This document shows positions 1 through 7,169 of a stretch of 64,000 nt of DNA, piece after piece. The stretch's first letter is position 1. Every line of letters starts with the position of its first letter. The notes beneath the pieces are model-generated. The model saw only the letters and a program-made list of their open reading frames with translations, was not told the origin of the DNA and searched no databases. The position numbers and the translations under genes were made by a program. The stretch comes from Gammaproteobacteria bacterium (GTDB taxonomy: Bacteria; Actinomycetota; Acidimicrobiia; Spongiisociales; UBA4744), in contig JAACED010000001.1 in the NCBI GenBank assembly GCA_011682695.1, positions 1 to 64,000 on the forward strand, read 5' to 3'.

Positions 1-94
1 TCAGTCGTCAGTCGTCAGTCGTCAGTCGTCAGTCGTCAGTCGTCAGTCGTCAGTCGTCAGTCGTCAGTCGTCAGTCGTCAGTCGTCAGTCGTCA
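1..94. repeat. 7-bp tandem repeat array (TCAGTCG)n
   Basis: The unit TCAGTCG repeats without a mismatch for a little over 13 copies and is cut by the window edge, so the true array is longer. It is not a CRISPR: the unit is 7 bp and there are no spacers. It runs directly into a longer repeat element whose second copy near 26.8 kb carries only about two units of the variant TCAGTCA, so the array looks like a local expansion of that element's end. Confidence 0.95.
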
Positions 95-180
95 AAGCGT
101 TCCCAACAAGAGGGCACCGCATCAACTACTGAGAACTGATGACCGATTACTCATGACTGAAAACTGATGACTGAAAACTG
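84..180. repeat. Intergenic inverted-repeat element, copy A
   Basis: After the tandem array comes a core beginning TCAAAGCGTTCCC (92-104), then AGAGGGC, CTACTGA and several copies of ACTGATGACTGA-like sequence up to 180. ACTGATGACTGA is the reverse complement of TCAGTCATCAGT, the variant of the left-hand unit seen in copy B at 26818-26885, so the element has inverted ends and could fold into a long hairpin. It has no coding potential I can support. A small non-autonomous palindromic element (REP or MITE type) is the best guess; no target duplication could be identified because the left edge is off the window. Confidence 0.7.
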
Positions 181-312
181 TATATCGGCGGCCGCACATC
201 ACCGTGTGCGTTCTCACCAAATGTTTAGCAAGCCTTCACGCTCTGTTCACGTTGACGAGGCACAGTTAGCCGCAGAGAACAAGTCAGGAGTTCCGAGCGC
301 ACGAACAACCCG

Positions 313-339
313 GGAACAAAACCACCATTCCCAACGTCG
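313..339 (+). promoter_or_regulatory. ECF-sigma-type promoter P1 (GGAAC-N17-CGTCG)
   Basis: GGAAC at 313-317 and CGTCG at 335-339 are separated by 17 bp. This matches the general form of actinobacterial ECF promoters (for example M. tuberculosis SigM, GGAAC-N16-18-CGTCR). A second copy with identical spacing lies 66 bp downstream, which makes chance less likely. Expected transcription start is near 346. Confidence 0.5.
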
Positions 340-378
340 TAATAGGTGAAATTCTCACGAATCTCAGGTAACGTACCG

Positions 379-405
379 GGAACAAAGCTCGAACTGCCAA
401 CGTTG
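379..405 (+). promoter_or_regulatory. ECF-sigma-type promoter P2 (GGAAC-N17-CGTTG)
   Basis: GGAAC at 379-383, 17-bp spacer, CGTTG at 401-405. A start near 412 would give a 20-nt leader carrying CGGAGG (421-426) correctly placed before the ATG at 432. The -10 core here is embedded in CGTTGACAG, so a weak housekeeping -35 reading is also possible. Confidence 0.55.
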
Positions 406-431
406 ACAGAGGTTCGAGGACGGAGGTCAGC

Positions 432-626
432 ATGACAGACACATTGAAAGGCGCAAGACTGAAGGGCGGAATTCGTCCCTCCCGCAAGTACGGAGAGAAC
501 CGGGTTTGCGCACACAAGGATTGCCGCACGCGCCTCTCCATGTACAACCGGCGTGAGTACTGCTTCGCCCATGCTCCCGTCAGGTTCCCGAGAGTACGAG
601 GACGCGTCGTCCCCGAGAGCACCTGA
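432..626 (+). CDS. Small Cys3His zinc-finger-like protein, function unknown
   Basis: A 64-residue basic protein with a likely metal site formed by Cys26, Cys31, Cys44 and His47 (C-x4-C-x12-C-x2-H), around the motif TRLSMYN. Short proteins with a Cys-rich TxLSxYN core are, from general knowledge, common in actinobacteria, but I know no assigned function. The start at 432 has a good CGGAGG ribosome site 5 nt upstream. Two ECF-type promoters of identical geometry precede it, so it may be a stress-response gene, perhaps under the sigM-like factor encoded at 55579. A strong terminator hairpin follows. Nucleic-acid binding is plausible from charge and zinc site but is inference. Confidence 0.7.
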   Translation: MTDTLKGARLKGGIRPSRKYGENRVCAHKDCRTRLSMYNRREYCFAHAPVRFPRVRGRVVPEST

Positions 627-673
627 ATCCCCTCCCATCACGGCGCCATCCCCCTCTACACAGGCGCCGATTC

Positions 674-712
674 GAGGCCCCGGAAGTCCCCTCCTCCGGG
701 GCCTCCCCTTTT
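674..712 (+). terminator. Rho-independent terminator after the zinc-finger gene
   Basis: GAGGCCCCGG (674-683) pairs with CCGGGGCCTC (696-705), 10 bp perfect, followed by CCCCTTTT. It separates the zinc-finger gene from the copper operon. Confidence 0.85.
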
Positions 713-726
713 GCCATAGAGTCCCC

Positions 727-745
727 ACCCCACCCCGGGTGGGGT
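727..745 (+). promoter_or_regulatory. CsoR operator and csoR promoter
   Basis: ACCCCACCCCGGGTGGGGT is a perfect 9-bp inverted repeat around one central base. C-runs facing G-runs are the known form of CsoR-family operators. It ends where a -10-like TATGCT (745-750) begins, so bound repressor would block RNA polymerase. The predicted start near 757 leaves only about 5 nt before the csoR ATG, so the transcript is nearly leaderless. Confidence 0.8.
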
Positions 746-761
746 ATGCTAGAGTGGTGTC

Positions 762-1067
762 ATGAAGGAAGAACACAAGCGCAACGCGCTCAACCGGCTC
801 AAGACGATCAGAGGGCATCTCGACGGCGTCATCGCAATGGTCGAGGGAGACCGATACTGCCCGGACGTGATGAAACAGGTCTCCGCTCTCCAGGCATCTC
901 TGGAACGGGTGAACAGGATCGTGCTCCAGAATCATCTCGAGACCTGCGTCGCCGACGCCGTACGGGAGAACCGAGCCGCAGAGATCGTCGATGAACTGAT
1001 GGAAACGATGAAGTACACGGCTGCGGTCACCGGACCGGCGCCCCAACTCGACCTGGACATCCAATGA
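762..1067 (+). CDS. csoR: Copper-sensing transcriptional repressor CsoR
   Basis: A 101-residue all-helical DUF156/CsoR-family regulator. The Cu(I) ligands Cys33, His58 and Cys62 match the Cys36/His61/Cys65 trio of M. tuberculosis CsoR, which favours copper over the formaldehyde (FrmR) or nickel (RcnR) branches. In this family the apo-protein binds GC-rich inverted repeats and is released by Cu(I). It is the first gene of csoR-copZ-copA, overlaps copZ by 4 bp, and has a matching operator immediately upstream, so it very likely represses itself and the efflux genes. Confidence 0.95.
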   Translation: MKEEHKRNALNRLKTIRGHLDGVIAMVEGDRYCPDVMKQVSALQASLERVNRIVLQNHLETCVADAVRENRAAEIVDELMETMKYTAAVTGPAPQLDLDIQ

Positions 1068-1276
1068 CCACCACGACCTTGAACATTCCCGAGATTTCCT
1101 GCGGCCACTGCAAGATGTCGATCGAAGGCGCCGTCGCCAGCCTCCCAGGAGCCGAAAGCGTAGAAGTGGACATCGAATCGCGCACTGTCGACATCACATG
1201 GGATGACGCGACGCTGACCCTCGACACGATCGTGGGGGCCATCGAGACTCAGGGCTACACCGTCGATGGGCACTGA
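1064..1276 (+). CDS. copZ: Copper chaperone CopZ (heavy-metal-associated domain)
   Basis: A 70-residue single HMA domain with the metal-binding loop CGHC (Cys13, Cys16) after a first beta strand; length is typical. It should carry Cu(I) in the cytoplasm and hand it to the ATPase encoded next, or to CsoR. The ATG overlaps the csoR stop (ATGA), and its own 3' end overlaps the copA start by 11 bp, so the three genes are translationally coupled. Confidence 0.92.
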   Translation: MTTTTLNIPEISCGHCKMSIEGAVASLPGAESVEVDIESRTVDITWDDATLTLDTIVGAIETQGYTVDGH

Positions 1277-3446
1277 CACCGACACCCCCGTCTTCGGTCC
1301 GGACCAGATCACCTTTGATGTCGAGGGCATGACCTGCGCTTCGTGCGCTCTCCGCATCGAGCGTATCTTGTCCAAGCAGGAAGGCGTCGCGGCGGCAGCC
1401 GTGAACTACGCCGGTCAAGAGGCAAGAGTCGCTGCTGCACGAGACGTCGACGTTGCAGCGCTCATCCAGGCGGTCGAGAAGATCGGATATGAGATCTCCG
1501 AGAAGACCCCCGAGATGGAACGCGTCGACATCGTCGAGCGTTACAGCGATGAGGAGCGATACCAGCGGCGCAACTTCATCGGGGCGATGATCTTCACAGT
1601 TCCCGTCATCCTCCTCGCATGGCTCGTCCCGGAATCGAAAACCAACGGTCTCCTGCAATGGGGACTCACCTCGGTGGTCGAGTTCGTCTTCGGCTGGCAG
1701 TTTCACCGCGTCGCGGCCAAACGGCTCCGTGGTTTCGACGCGAACATGGACACGCTGGTCTCGGTTGGAACACTCGCCGCATGGGGATACTCGGTCTGGG
1801 CATTCTTCGCGGGTGAGCCTCTCTTCTTCGACACGGCCGGCATCATCATCTCCCTGATCCTGCTCGGCCGCTTCTTCGAGGCTCGGTCCAAAGGACGCGC
1901 TTCCTCTGCGATCGGCAAACTGCTGGAACTTGGGGCGAAGCAGGCCAGGGTGATGAGGAACGGCGTGGAGACACTGATCCCGGTTGAAGACGTCGCCGCC
2001 GAGGACCTGATGGTCGTCAAGCCCGGGGAAAAGATTCCGACCGATGGGGTGGTCACCGATGGCCGGTCTTCCGTCGATGAAAGCATGCTCACCGGCGAGT
2101 CGGTTCCTGTGGACAAGGCTCCGGGAGCGAACGTGTTCGGAGCAACGATCAACCAGCAGGGGAACCTGATCGTGCGCGCCACTCACGTCGGCGCCGACAC
2201 GGCCCTGTCGCGGATCGTCGCGCTGGTGGAGGACGCACAAGCTTCCAAGGCTCCCGTCCAGAAGCTCGCAGACAAGATTGCCGGCGTGTTCGTCCCGATC
2301 GTCATGGGCATCGCGCTGCTCACCGGCGTCGGGTGGCTCCTCGCCGGCGGTGGAATCTCGAAAGCAGTGATCACGGGCGTCGCCGTCCTCGTCGTCGCCT
2401 GCCCGTGTGCGCTGGGTCTCGCTACTCCCACCGCCATCATGGTGGGCTCCGGAAAGGGCGCTCAGCTCGGAGTGGTCTTCAAGGGCGCGGAGGTCTTCGA
2501 GCGATCCAAGAACGTAGACATGGTGATGTTCGACAAGACCGGAACTCTCACGCACGGGCTCATGGAGTTGACCGACGTCATCACGACCGAGGACGAGGAG
2601 ACCTTCCTACGACTTGCCGGATCCATCGAGGCCGCGTCTGAGCATCCCATCGCCAGAGCGGTCGCTCTTGGTGCCGAAGAGCGGGAGGTCACGCTCGAAC
2701 GGCCGGCAGATTTCGTGAATCACGCCGGGCGGGGTGTCCAGGGAACCGTAGACGGCCAAGATGTCGTCGTTGGTCGCCAGGCCCTGTTCACAGACCTCGG
2801 CATCGGCATCGATGCTTCTCTGATCGCGAAGGCTGCCGATCTCGAACAGGACGCAAGAACCGTCTTCTTCGTTGCTTGGGACGGTCTGACGCGCGGAGCG
2901 ATCGCAGTCGCCGACACCGTGAGGCCCACCGCTGAAGACACGATCCGGAACCTCAAGCAGATGGGTGCCCGGGTGGCAATGATCACCGGCGACAACCGGA
3001 CGACCGCCGCCGCCATCGGCCGTTCGCTCGGCATCGACGACGTCGTCGCCGAGGTCATGCCCGGCGACAAGGCCGCCCACGTCGAACACTTCCAGTCGCA
3101 AGGCATGACTGTCGCATTTGTCGGCGACGGCATCAATGACGCCCCCGCACTCACGCAGGCAGACCTGGGGATGGCCGTCGGAACAGGGACCGACATAGCA
3201 ATCGAAGCGGGTGACGTGATCTTGATGTCCGGCGACCCGGCACTTGCCGGCACCGCGATGAAACTGGCTCGGGCAACGTTCCGCACGATCAAGCAAAACC
3301 TCTTCTGGGCATTCATCTACAACACTGCCATGATCCCCCTGGCAGCAGCCGGCATCATCAGCCCGGTTCTCGCTGCGGCGGCGATGGCTTCATCGAGTGT
3401 CTCGGTGGTCGCCAACTCGTTGCGACTTCGCCGCTTCCAGCCCTGA
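1266..3446 (+). CDS. copA: Copper-exporting P1B-type ATPase CopA
   Basis: 726 residues. One N-terminal HMA domain with GMTCASC (Cys24, Cys27), then membrane segments, the actuator motif TGES, the ion-site motif CPC near 379-381 inside [11 protein letters not shown], the phosphorylation motif DKTGT (Asp near 423), the HP motif SEHPIA and the hinge GDGINDAP near 620. CPC together with CopZ and CsoR points to Cu(I) export across the cytoplasmic membrane. It is the last gene of the operon; no other metal gene follows. Confidence 0.96.
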   Translation: MGTDTDTPVFGPDQITFDVEGMTCASCALRIERILSKQEGVAAAAVNYAGQEARVAAARDVDVAALIQAVEKIGYEISEKTPEMERVDIVERYSDEERYQRRNFIGAMIFTVPVILLAWLVPESKTNGLLQWGLTSVVEFVFGWQFHRVAAKRLRGFDANMDTLVSVGTLAAWGYSVWAFFAGEPLFFDTAGIIISLILLGRFFEARSKGRASSAIGKLLELGAKQARVMRNGVETLIPVEDVAAEDLMVVKPGEKIPTDGVVTDGRSSVDESMLTGESVPVDKAPGANVFGATINQQGNLIVRATHVGADTALSRIVALVEDAQASKAPVQKLADKIAGVFVPIVMGIALLTGVGWLLAGGGISKAVITGVAVLVVACPCALGLATPTAIMVGSGKGAQLGVVFKGAEVFERSKNVDMVMFDKTGTLTHGLMELTDVITTEDEETFLRLAGSIEAASEHPIARAVALGAEEREVTLERPADFVNHAGRGVQGTVDGQDVVVGRQALFTDLGIGIDASLIAKAADLEQDARTVFFVAWDGLTRGAIAVADTVRPTAEDTIRNLKQMGARVAMITGDNRTTAAAIGRSLGIDDVVAEVMPGDKAAHVEHFQSQGMTVAFVGDGINDAPALTQADLGMAVGTGTDIAIEAGDVILMSGDPALAGTAMKLARATFRTIKQNLFWAFIYNTAMIPLAAAGIISPVLAAAAMASSSVSVVANSLRLRRFQP

Positions 3447-3538
3447 GGCTTCTCGCCTCTACCGGCAACATCATTCGTGGCCGGCTGAGACGGGCAGCAG
3501 TCTGTCCGCTACTGTGACAGCAGACAGAGGGAGCACTC

Positions 3539-3952
3539 ATGACTTATCCGGAAGGATTCGAGGCACCGAGCCGCCCACCGGCAACACAACCCCCGGGCAC
3601 ATTCCGCGTCCAGGATGCAGCCAAACCGCTCTTCCAAGCGAAAGGCTGGATGAAACTCCTCGCCGTACTGTCGATCGGTGGTGGAGCACTCTATGCCCTC
3701 ACGATCGTCGGCATCATCGTTGCATGGCTTCCCATTTGGATCGGTGTCCTCTTGTGGCAATCCGCGGGAGCCGCCGAGGATGCTCACACAACGGGAAACC
3801 CCGATCGCTTCCTCGTGTCGCAGACGAAGCTCAAGACCCTCTTCACCGTCTACGGAGTCGTCGCCCTCGTCGGGCTGATCGTGGGCATCATCGCGCTCAT
3901 CGTTTTGGGTGGAGCGATTATTGCCGCCGTTCGGCAGAACTTCCCCGCCTGA
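3539..3952 (+). CDS. DUF5362-type membrane protein
   Basis: 137 residues: a Pro-rich N-terminus of about 30 residues, then hydrophobic segments near 38-75 and 103-130, consistent with three or four transmembrane helices. The spacing and the F-x-AKGWMKLLAVLSIGGG start resemble DUF5362 proteins, which have no assigned function. AGAGGGAG lies upstream of the ATG. It stands alone between copA and the bS22 region. An 8-bp inverted repeat (CCTGATGC 3969-3976 / GCATCAGG 3988-3995) follows the stop and may end the transcript. Confidence 0.7.
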   Translation: MTYPEGFEAPSRPPATQPPGTFRVQDAAKPLFQAKGWMKLLAVLSIGGGALYALTIVGIIVAWLPIWIGVLLWQSAGAAEDAHTTGNPDRFLVSQTKLKTLFTVYGVVALVGLIVGIIALIVLGGAIIAAVRQNFPA

Positions 3953-4056
3953 CGACGGAGACGACAAACCTGATGCCGCCACCGGCTGCATCAGGGTCCT
4001 GAGTACACGGTTTCGTACGCGCCACACGGCCAGGTGCCTGGGCAACACCACGCGCC

Positions 4057-4079
4057 GAGGTCCGGCCTTGCCGGACCTC
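4057..4079. terminator. Hairpin between convergent DUF5362 and bS22 genes
   Basis: GAGGTCCGGC (4057-4066) and GCCGGACCTC (4070-4079) form a perfect 10-bp stem with a CTT loop. It lies between two genes that converge and has no T-run, so it would act as a bidirectional, T-poor terminator. Confidence 0.65.
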
Positions 4080-4115
4080 ATGGGACGAACGGATGGCGCG
4101 AAGGCCGCCGAGCCG

Positions 4116-4205
4116 CTATTTCTTCTTGTGCCGATTGGCCTTGCGACGCTTGCGGTACTTGTGCTTTGACATCTTCTTGCGCCGCTTCTTGATCAGCGAA
4201 CCCAT
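4116..4205 (-). CDS. Small ribosomal subunit protein bS22 (AURKAIP1/COX24-type peptide)
   Basis: A 29-residue peptide on the minus strand starting MGSLIKKRRKKMSKHKYRK and ending in a Lys run; 17 of 29 residues are Lys or Arg. The start MGS-[LV]-IKKRRK-[KR]-M and overall form match the tiny bS22 protein found in mycobacterial 30S subunits and in other actinobacteria, related to the mitochondrial AURKAIP1/COX24 domain. AGAGG precedes the ATG at a suitable distance. It is small enough to be missed by gene callers. It is transcribed alone, downstream of thrB, with its own terminator hairpin. Confidence 0.88.
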   Translation of the reverse strand: MGSLIKKRRKKMSKHKYRKRRKANRHKKK

Positions 4206-4242
4206 GCAAACCTCTGAGCGTTGAGGGCAATAGCATGCACGG

Positions 4243-4266
4243 TCCGGCGCCTGAGCGCAAGCCGGA
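4243..4266 (-). terminator. Weak hairpin after thrB
   Basis: On the minus strand TCCGGC and GCCGGA are separated by 12 nt, just after the thrB stop and before the bS22 ribosome site. A terminator or processing site is possible; there is no T-run. Confidence 0.35.
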
Positions 4267-4271
4267 GCCTG

Positions 4272-5150
4272 TCAGCCCGACTCCCTCACCCCGTCAACCG
4301 CCACCTCCGGTGTCAGCACGACACCGTCGTTTCCCAGTTCGGCCCGCATCGCGGCGACAACGGCCGAGCGCTTCTCGGCAACGGTGAGCGCCAGAACAGA
4401 AGGACCGGCACCACTCCAGCACGCGTGCAGCGCTCCGGAGCGTCGGGCCGCGCCGATCAGCCGCTCCGCTCGGAGATTGAGGCGAGCGCGCGGCAACTCG
4501 TGAAGCTCATCCCCGGCCGCGGTGGAAAGTACCCCGGCGTTGCCTGTTCGTAATCCCTCGATGAGCGCAACGATCCTCTGCAGGCTCCTTACGACCAGAT
4601 TGCGATCGATCGTGTCCGGCAATTGCTTCCTTGCCTTCCGTGTCGGCAAGGTCTCTTCAGGGACTGCAATCACCAGCCTGATGCTCTCGTGCAATGCGAG
4701 TCGCAGCACGGTGCCCTTCGTTGTGACCGATACCAGACCTCCGTAGACCGAAGCAGCGGCATTGTCAGAATGTCCGTCGATCTCCGCCGCCACTTCAAAC
4801 ACGTCCGACGGTACCGGGATGTGCCCAACCGCACGCCACGCCGCCGCAGCGCCCGCTGCGGCCGCAGCTGCAGAGGAACCCAGCCCCCGGCCGATCGGAA
4901 TCTCGTTCCACACCATCAGCGCAAGAGGTGATCGATCCCCGACGGCAAGCCGCGCCGCTGCAAGCACGGCATCGCCATGTTCGGGCCGAAGGGCATCGCC
5001 ATGCTCGGGCCGGTGGACGCCAACATGCCTGATTTCCCACGCATCGGCCGGCATCGCCTTGACTCGACAGCGAAGTTCCAGCGCCAGAGCGAGGGTGTCG
5101 AATCCGGGGCCCAGATTCCCCGATGATCCCGGAGCCGTGGCCTCAGGCAT
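4272..5150 (-). CDS. thrB: Homoserine kinase (GHMP family)
   Basis: 292 residues, near the usual 300. The GHMP signature GSSGNLGPGFDTLALAL is at the N-terminus, the ATP-binding motif IGRGLGSSAA follows, and the C-terminal GHMP motif SGAGPSVLAL is present. The family phosphorylates L-homoserine in threonine synthesis. The ATG at 5150 is chosen because it begins the conserved domain and overlaps the stop of the upstream efflux gene by 8 bp; a longer reading frame upstream adds no conserved sequence. Residues around 50-65 contain a perfect tandem repeat of RPEHGDA (two copies, 24-bp DNA period). hom and thrC are not in the window, which is unusual for actinobacteria. Confidence 0.85.
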   Translation of the reverse strand: MPEATAPGSSGNLGPGFDTLALALELRCRVKAMPADAWEIRHVGVHRPEHGDALRPEHGDAVLAAARLAVGDRSPLALMVWNEIPIGRGLGSSAAAAAAGAAAAWRAVGHIPVPSDVFEVAAEIDGHSDNAAASVYGGLVSVTTKGTVLRLALHESIRLVIAVPEETLPTRKARKQLPDTIDRNLVVRSLQRIVALIEGLRTGNAGVLSTAAGDELHELPRARLNLRAERLIGAARRSGALHACWSGAGPSVLALTVAEKRSAVVAAMRAELGNDGVVLTPEVAVDGVRESG

Positions 5151-6048
5151 GGATCGGCTCCACGAAGATATCTCCTGCCTCCGGAAGAACACCCCGGATG
5201 GCCGTCTCGATCCGTCTCGTTGCAGCCTCCACCTGCTCTCCACTGAGATCATCGCGCATGTGGACCTCGATGTTCACGAGCACCTCTTCTGGCCCCATGT
5301 GCATCGTGAGCAGCCTGCCGATGCCCTCGACTTCCTCGATCGACAACACCGCCGCCCTGACGGCGGAACGATCCGAACGGTCTGCGGCCTCGCCGACCAG
5401 CAGCTCTTTCGTCTCTGAAGCGAGCAGCACGGCAACGACGCCGAGGAGAACACCAATGACGATCGATGCGAGCCCGTCCCACATCGTCGAACCCGTGATC
5501 TGCGTCAGCGCCAGACCGGCCCCGGCGACGAGCAGCCCGACGATGGCGGCACTGTCCTCCAGCAAGACGACCAACACGGCACTGTCTTTGGTGCCGCGCA
5601 ACGAACGCCAAACACCTCGACTCCCCCGCTCGTCGTTGAAATGTCTCAGTGCCACTCGAAATGTCAGCGATTCGATCACGACAGCGACACCAAGCACGAT
5701 GAAGTTCGAGACGAAGTCGGTCACTTCGTGGGGATGCAGCAACGCCTGAACACCGCGCTGAACCGCCAAAACGCCGCCGCCGACGAACAGCATGACCGCC
5801 ACCATGAAGCTCCAGAAGTACACCTCTTTGCCGCGCCCAAACGGATGTTCCACGGAGCGACCCCGATGCGACACCGCCAGACCTCGCAGCAACAGCAACT
5901 GGTTCCCTGTGTCCGCTACCGAATGGAACGCTTCTGCAAGCATGCCCGCACTCCCGGTGAAGAGTGCGGCGACGAACTTCGCGACGGCGATGGCACTGTT
6001 GCCCACAAGCGCGGCGATGACCGCGGACCGGGAACCTTTGCTCGACAT
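5143..6048 (-). CDS. Cation diffusion facilitator family metal transporter
   Basis: About 301 residues with six predicted membrane segments and a C-terminal cytoplasmic domain. The HSVAD motif in the second helix holds the His/Asp metal pair typical of CDF proteins; the later helix has LLEDSAA in place of the usual HxxxD, so zinc is less certain than in ZitB-like members and Mn/Fe or unknown specificity is open. The C-terminal domain ends in acidic beta-strand sequence. An alternative ATG lies three codons upstream (6057). It is the first gene of a two-gene unit with thrB, an association I cannot explain functionally. Confidence 0.85.
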   Translation of the reverse strand: MSSKGSRSAVIAALVGNSAIAVAKFVAALFTGSAGMLAEAFHSVADTGNQLLLLRGLAVSHRGRSVEHPFGRGKEVYFWSFMVAVMLFVGGGVLAVQRGVQALLHPHEVTDFVSNFIVLGVAVVIESLTFRVALRHFNDERGSRGVWRSLRGTKDSAVLVVLLEDSAAIVGLLVAGAGLALTQITGSTMWDGLASIVIGVLLGVVAVLLASETKELLVGEAADRSDRSAVRAAVLSIEEVEGIGRLLTMHMGPEEVLVNIEVHMRDDLSGEQVEAATRRIETAIRGVLPEAGDIFVEPIHA

Positions 6049-6137
6049 GGGCCGCATTGTACGGGTGCCGGCTGGAGCACGTAGAACTCCGCGCGACTTC
6101 TCATCGTCGTCACCAGGCTCCTAACGTGTCATCCATC

Positions 6138-6353
6138 ATGTCGGGACTGATCAGCCTCAATGGGACGATCGCGCTGCTGGTGCTCGCGATTGGGCTGGCT
6201 ATGGTCTTCGGAAACGCGTTTACGCTCGTGAGGGGCAGCAAGGACGCGGGACCAGCGGGTCAGGAGGGTGGCTTGTGCGCAGGCCGAGCCTGGTTTCTGC
6301 TCGTTGCCGGAATGGTCATCACCGTCTGGGCCGTGGCCAGTCTCATAGGGTAA
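6138..6353 (+). CDS. Small two-helix membrane protein, unknown
   Basis: 71 residues with hydrophobic stretches near 8-30 and 51-70 joined by a short charged and Gly-rich loop. I do not recognise the family. A GTG four codons upstream (6126) is an alternative start and neither has a clear ribosome site. It ends 13 bp before tRNA-Gly. Hydrophobicity pattern and position between real genes support coding, but it may be spurious. Confidence 0.5.
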   Translation: MSGLISLNGTIALLVLAIGLAMVFGNAFTLVRGSKDAGPAGQEGGLCAGRAWFLLVAGMVITVWAVASLIG

Positions 6354-6366
6354 GCTTGCGGCCTTC

Positions 6367-6437
6367 GCGGGTGTAGTTCAGTGGTAGAACACGAGCTTCC
6401 CAAGCTTGCAACGGGGGTTCGATTCCCCTCACCCGCT
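6367..6437 (+). tRNA. tRNA-Gly(CCC)
   Basis: 71 nt folding into a full cloverleaf: acceptor GCGGGTG/CACCCGC, anticodon stem CGAGC/GCTTG with loop TTCCCAA (anticodon CCC, reading GGG), and T arm GGGGG-TTCGATT-CCCCT. The 3' CCA is not encoded. No integrase or attachment-site duplication flanks it. Confidence 0.97.
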
Positions 6438-6505
6438 CTCCGTACAGACCGACGTGCCCGAATATGGACTCTTCAGCAAGGCAACGCTCGACGTAGTCTG
6501 GCTCC

Positions 6506-6985
6506 GTGCAGTCAACCAGACTCACACTTGCGCTCATGCTGTTGGTTGCAGCCTCGTGTTCAGGGGGCCCGGCCATCGACGCCTGCACCTCGCCTCCGCC
6601 GAGTGAACTCGCGGCGGTTTCTGCGATCCAAGTGAACCTCGAACCGAACCCAGTTGTGGCAGGAACACGAGCGAAGCTCTCCATGGACCCCGATGGCGAC
6701 TTCGCCGGCGAATTCGTCGGGATCGGCGCAGAATTCCAGTGTTGGGACGGAGCGGACTGGAAACCGCTCTTCCTCCTCACGCGTGACAAGCCTGGTTTGT
6801 CCCCCAGCACCGTTCCGATAGCGCCGGGCCAAACCACGGTTCTTCCCGCGATCGGTATTCCCTTGCCCGACTCCTCGGAGATCCTCATCCCCGATGTGCC
6901 CTCCGGCATCTACCGGATCGAGGATCACATCGAGACTTCCACGGTCACCGGCTTCGTCATCGTGTATGTCGCCGCTGCGAACTGA
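6506..6985 (+). CDS. Predicted lipoprotein, immunoglobulin-like fold, unknown function
   Basis: 159 residues from a GTG start. The N-terminus has a short positive region, a hydrophobic core and a lipobox AASC, so it should be lipid-anchored on the outer face of the membrane. The rest is beta-rich with a pattern resembling a bacterial Ig-like domain and a conserved-looking end (SGIYRIE). No catalytic motif is seen. It sits 68 bp after tRNA-Gly and is probably transcribed alone. Confidence 0.7.
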   Translation: MQSTRLTLALMLLVAASCSGGPAIDACTSPPPSELAAVSAIQVNLEPNPVVAGTRAKLSMDPDGDFAGEFVGIGAEFQCWDGADWKPLFLLTRDKPGLSPSTVPIAPGQTTVLPAIGIPLPDSSEILIPDVPSGIYRIEDHIETSTVTGFVIVYVAAAN

Positions 6986-7169
6986 GGCCTCCGGCGTGGC
7001 TCGTGGTGCCGACTGAGCGTGCTCGGGATACGCTCACAGCCCAGACAACCTCGTCATCAATGGTCCTGTCCCCAGAGGACACACCGGTAACGAAGCCCAA
7101 GGAGCACACTGTCGTCTGCTCCAGAGTCGGCAGGCCGATCGGTCCTCCTAGTACCCTGCCGTTCGTCTC

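Noticed and set aside
1-94. CRISPR array
   Set aside because: The unit is 7 bp with no spacers and no cas genes are in the window.
225-1064. Long minus-strand reading frames opposite the zinc-finger and csoR genes
   Set aside because: They run antisense to genes with clear motifs and show no domain; high GC produces such shadows.
6367-6437. Integration site of a mobile element at tRNA-Gly
   Set aside because: No integrase gene or direct repeat of the tRNA 3' end was found nearby.
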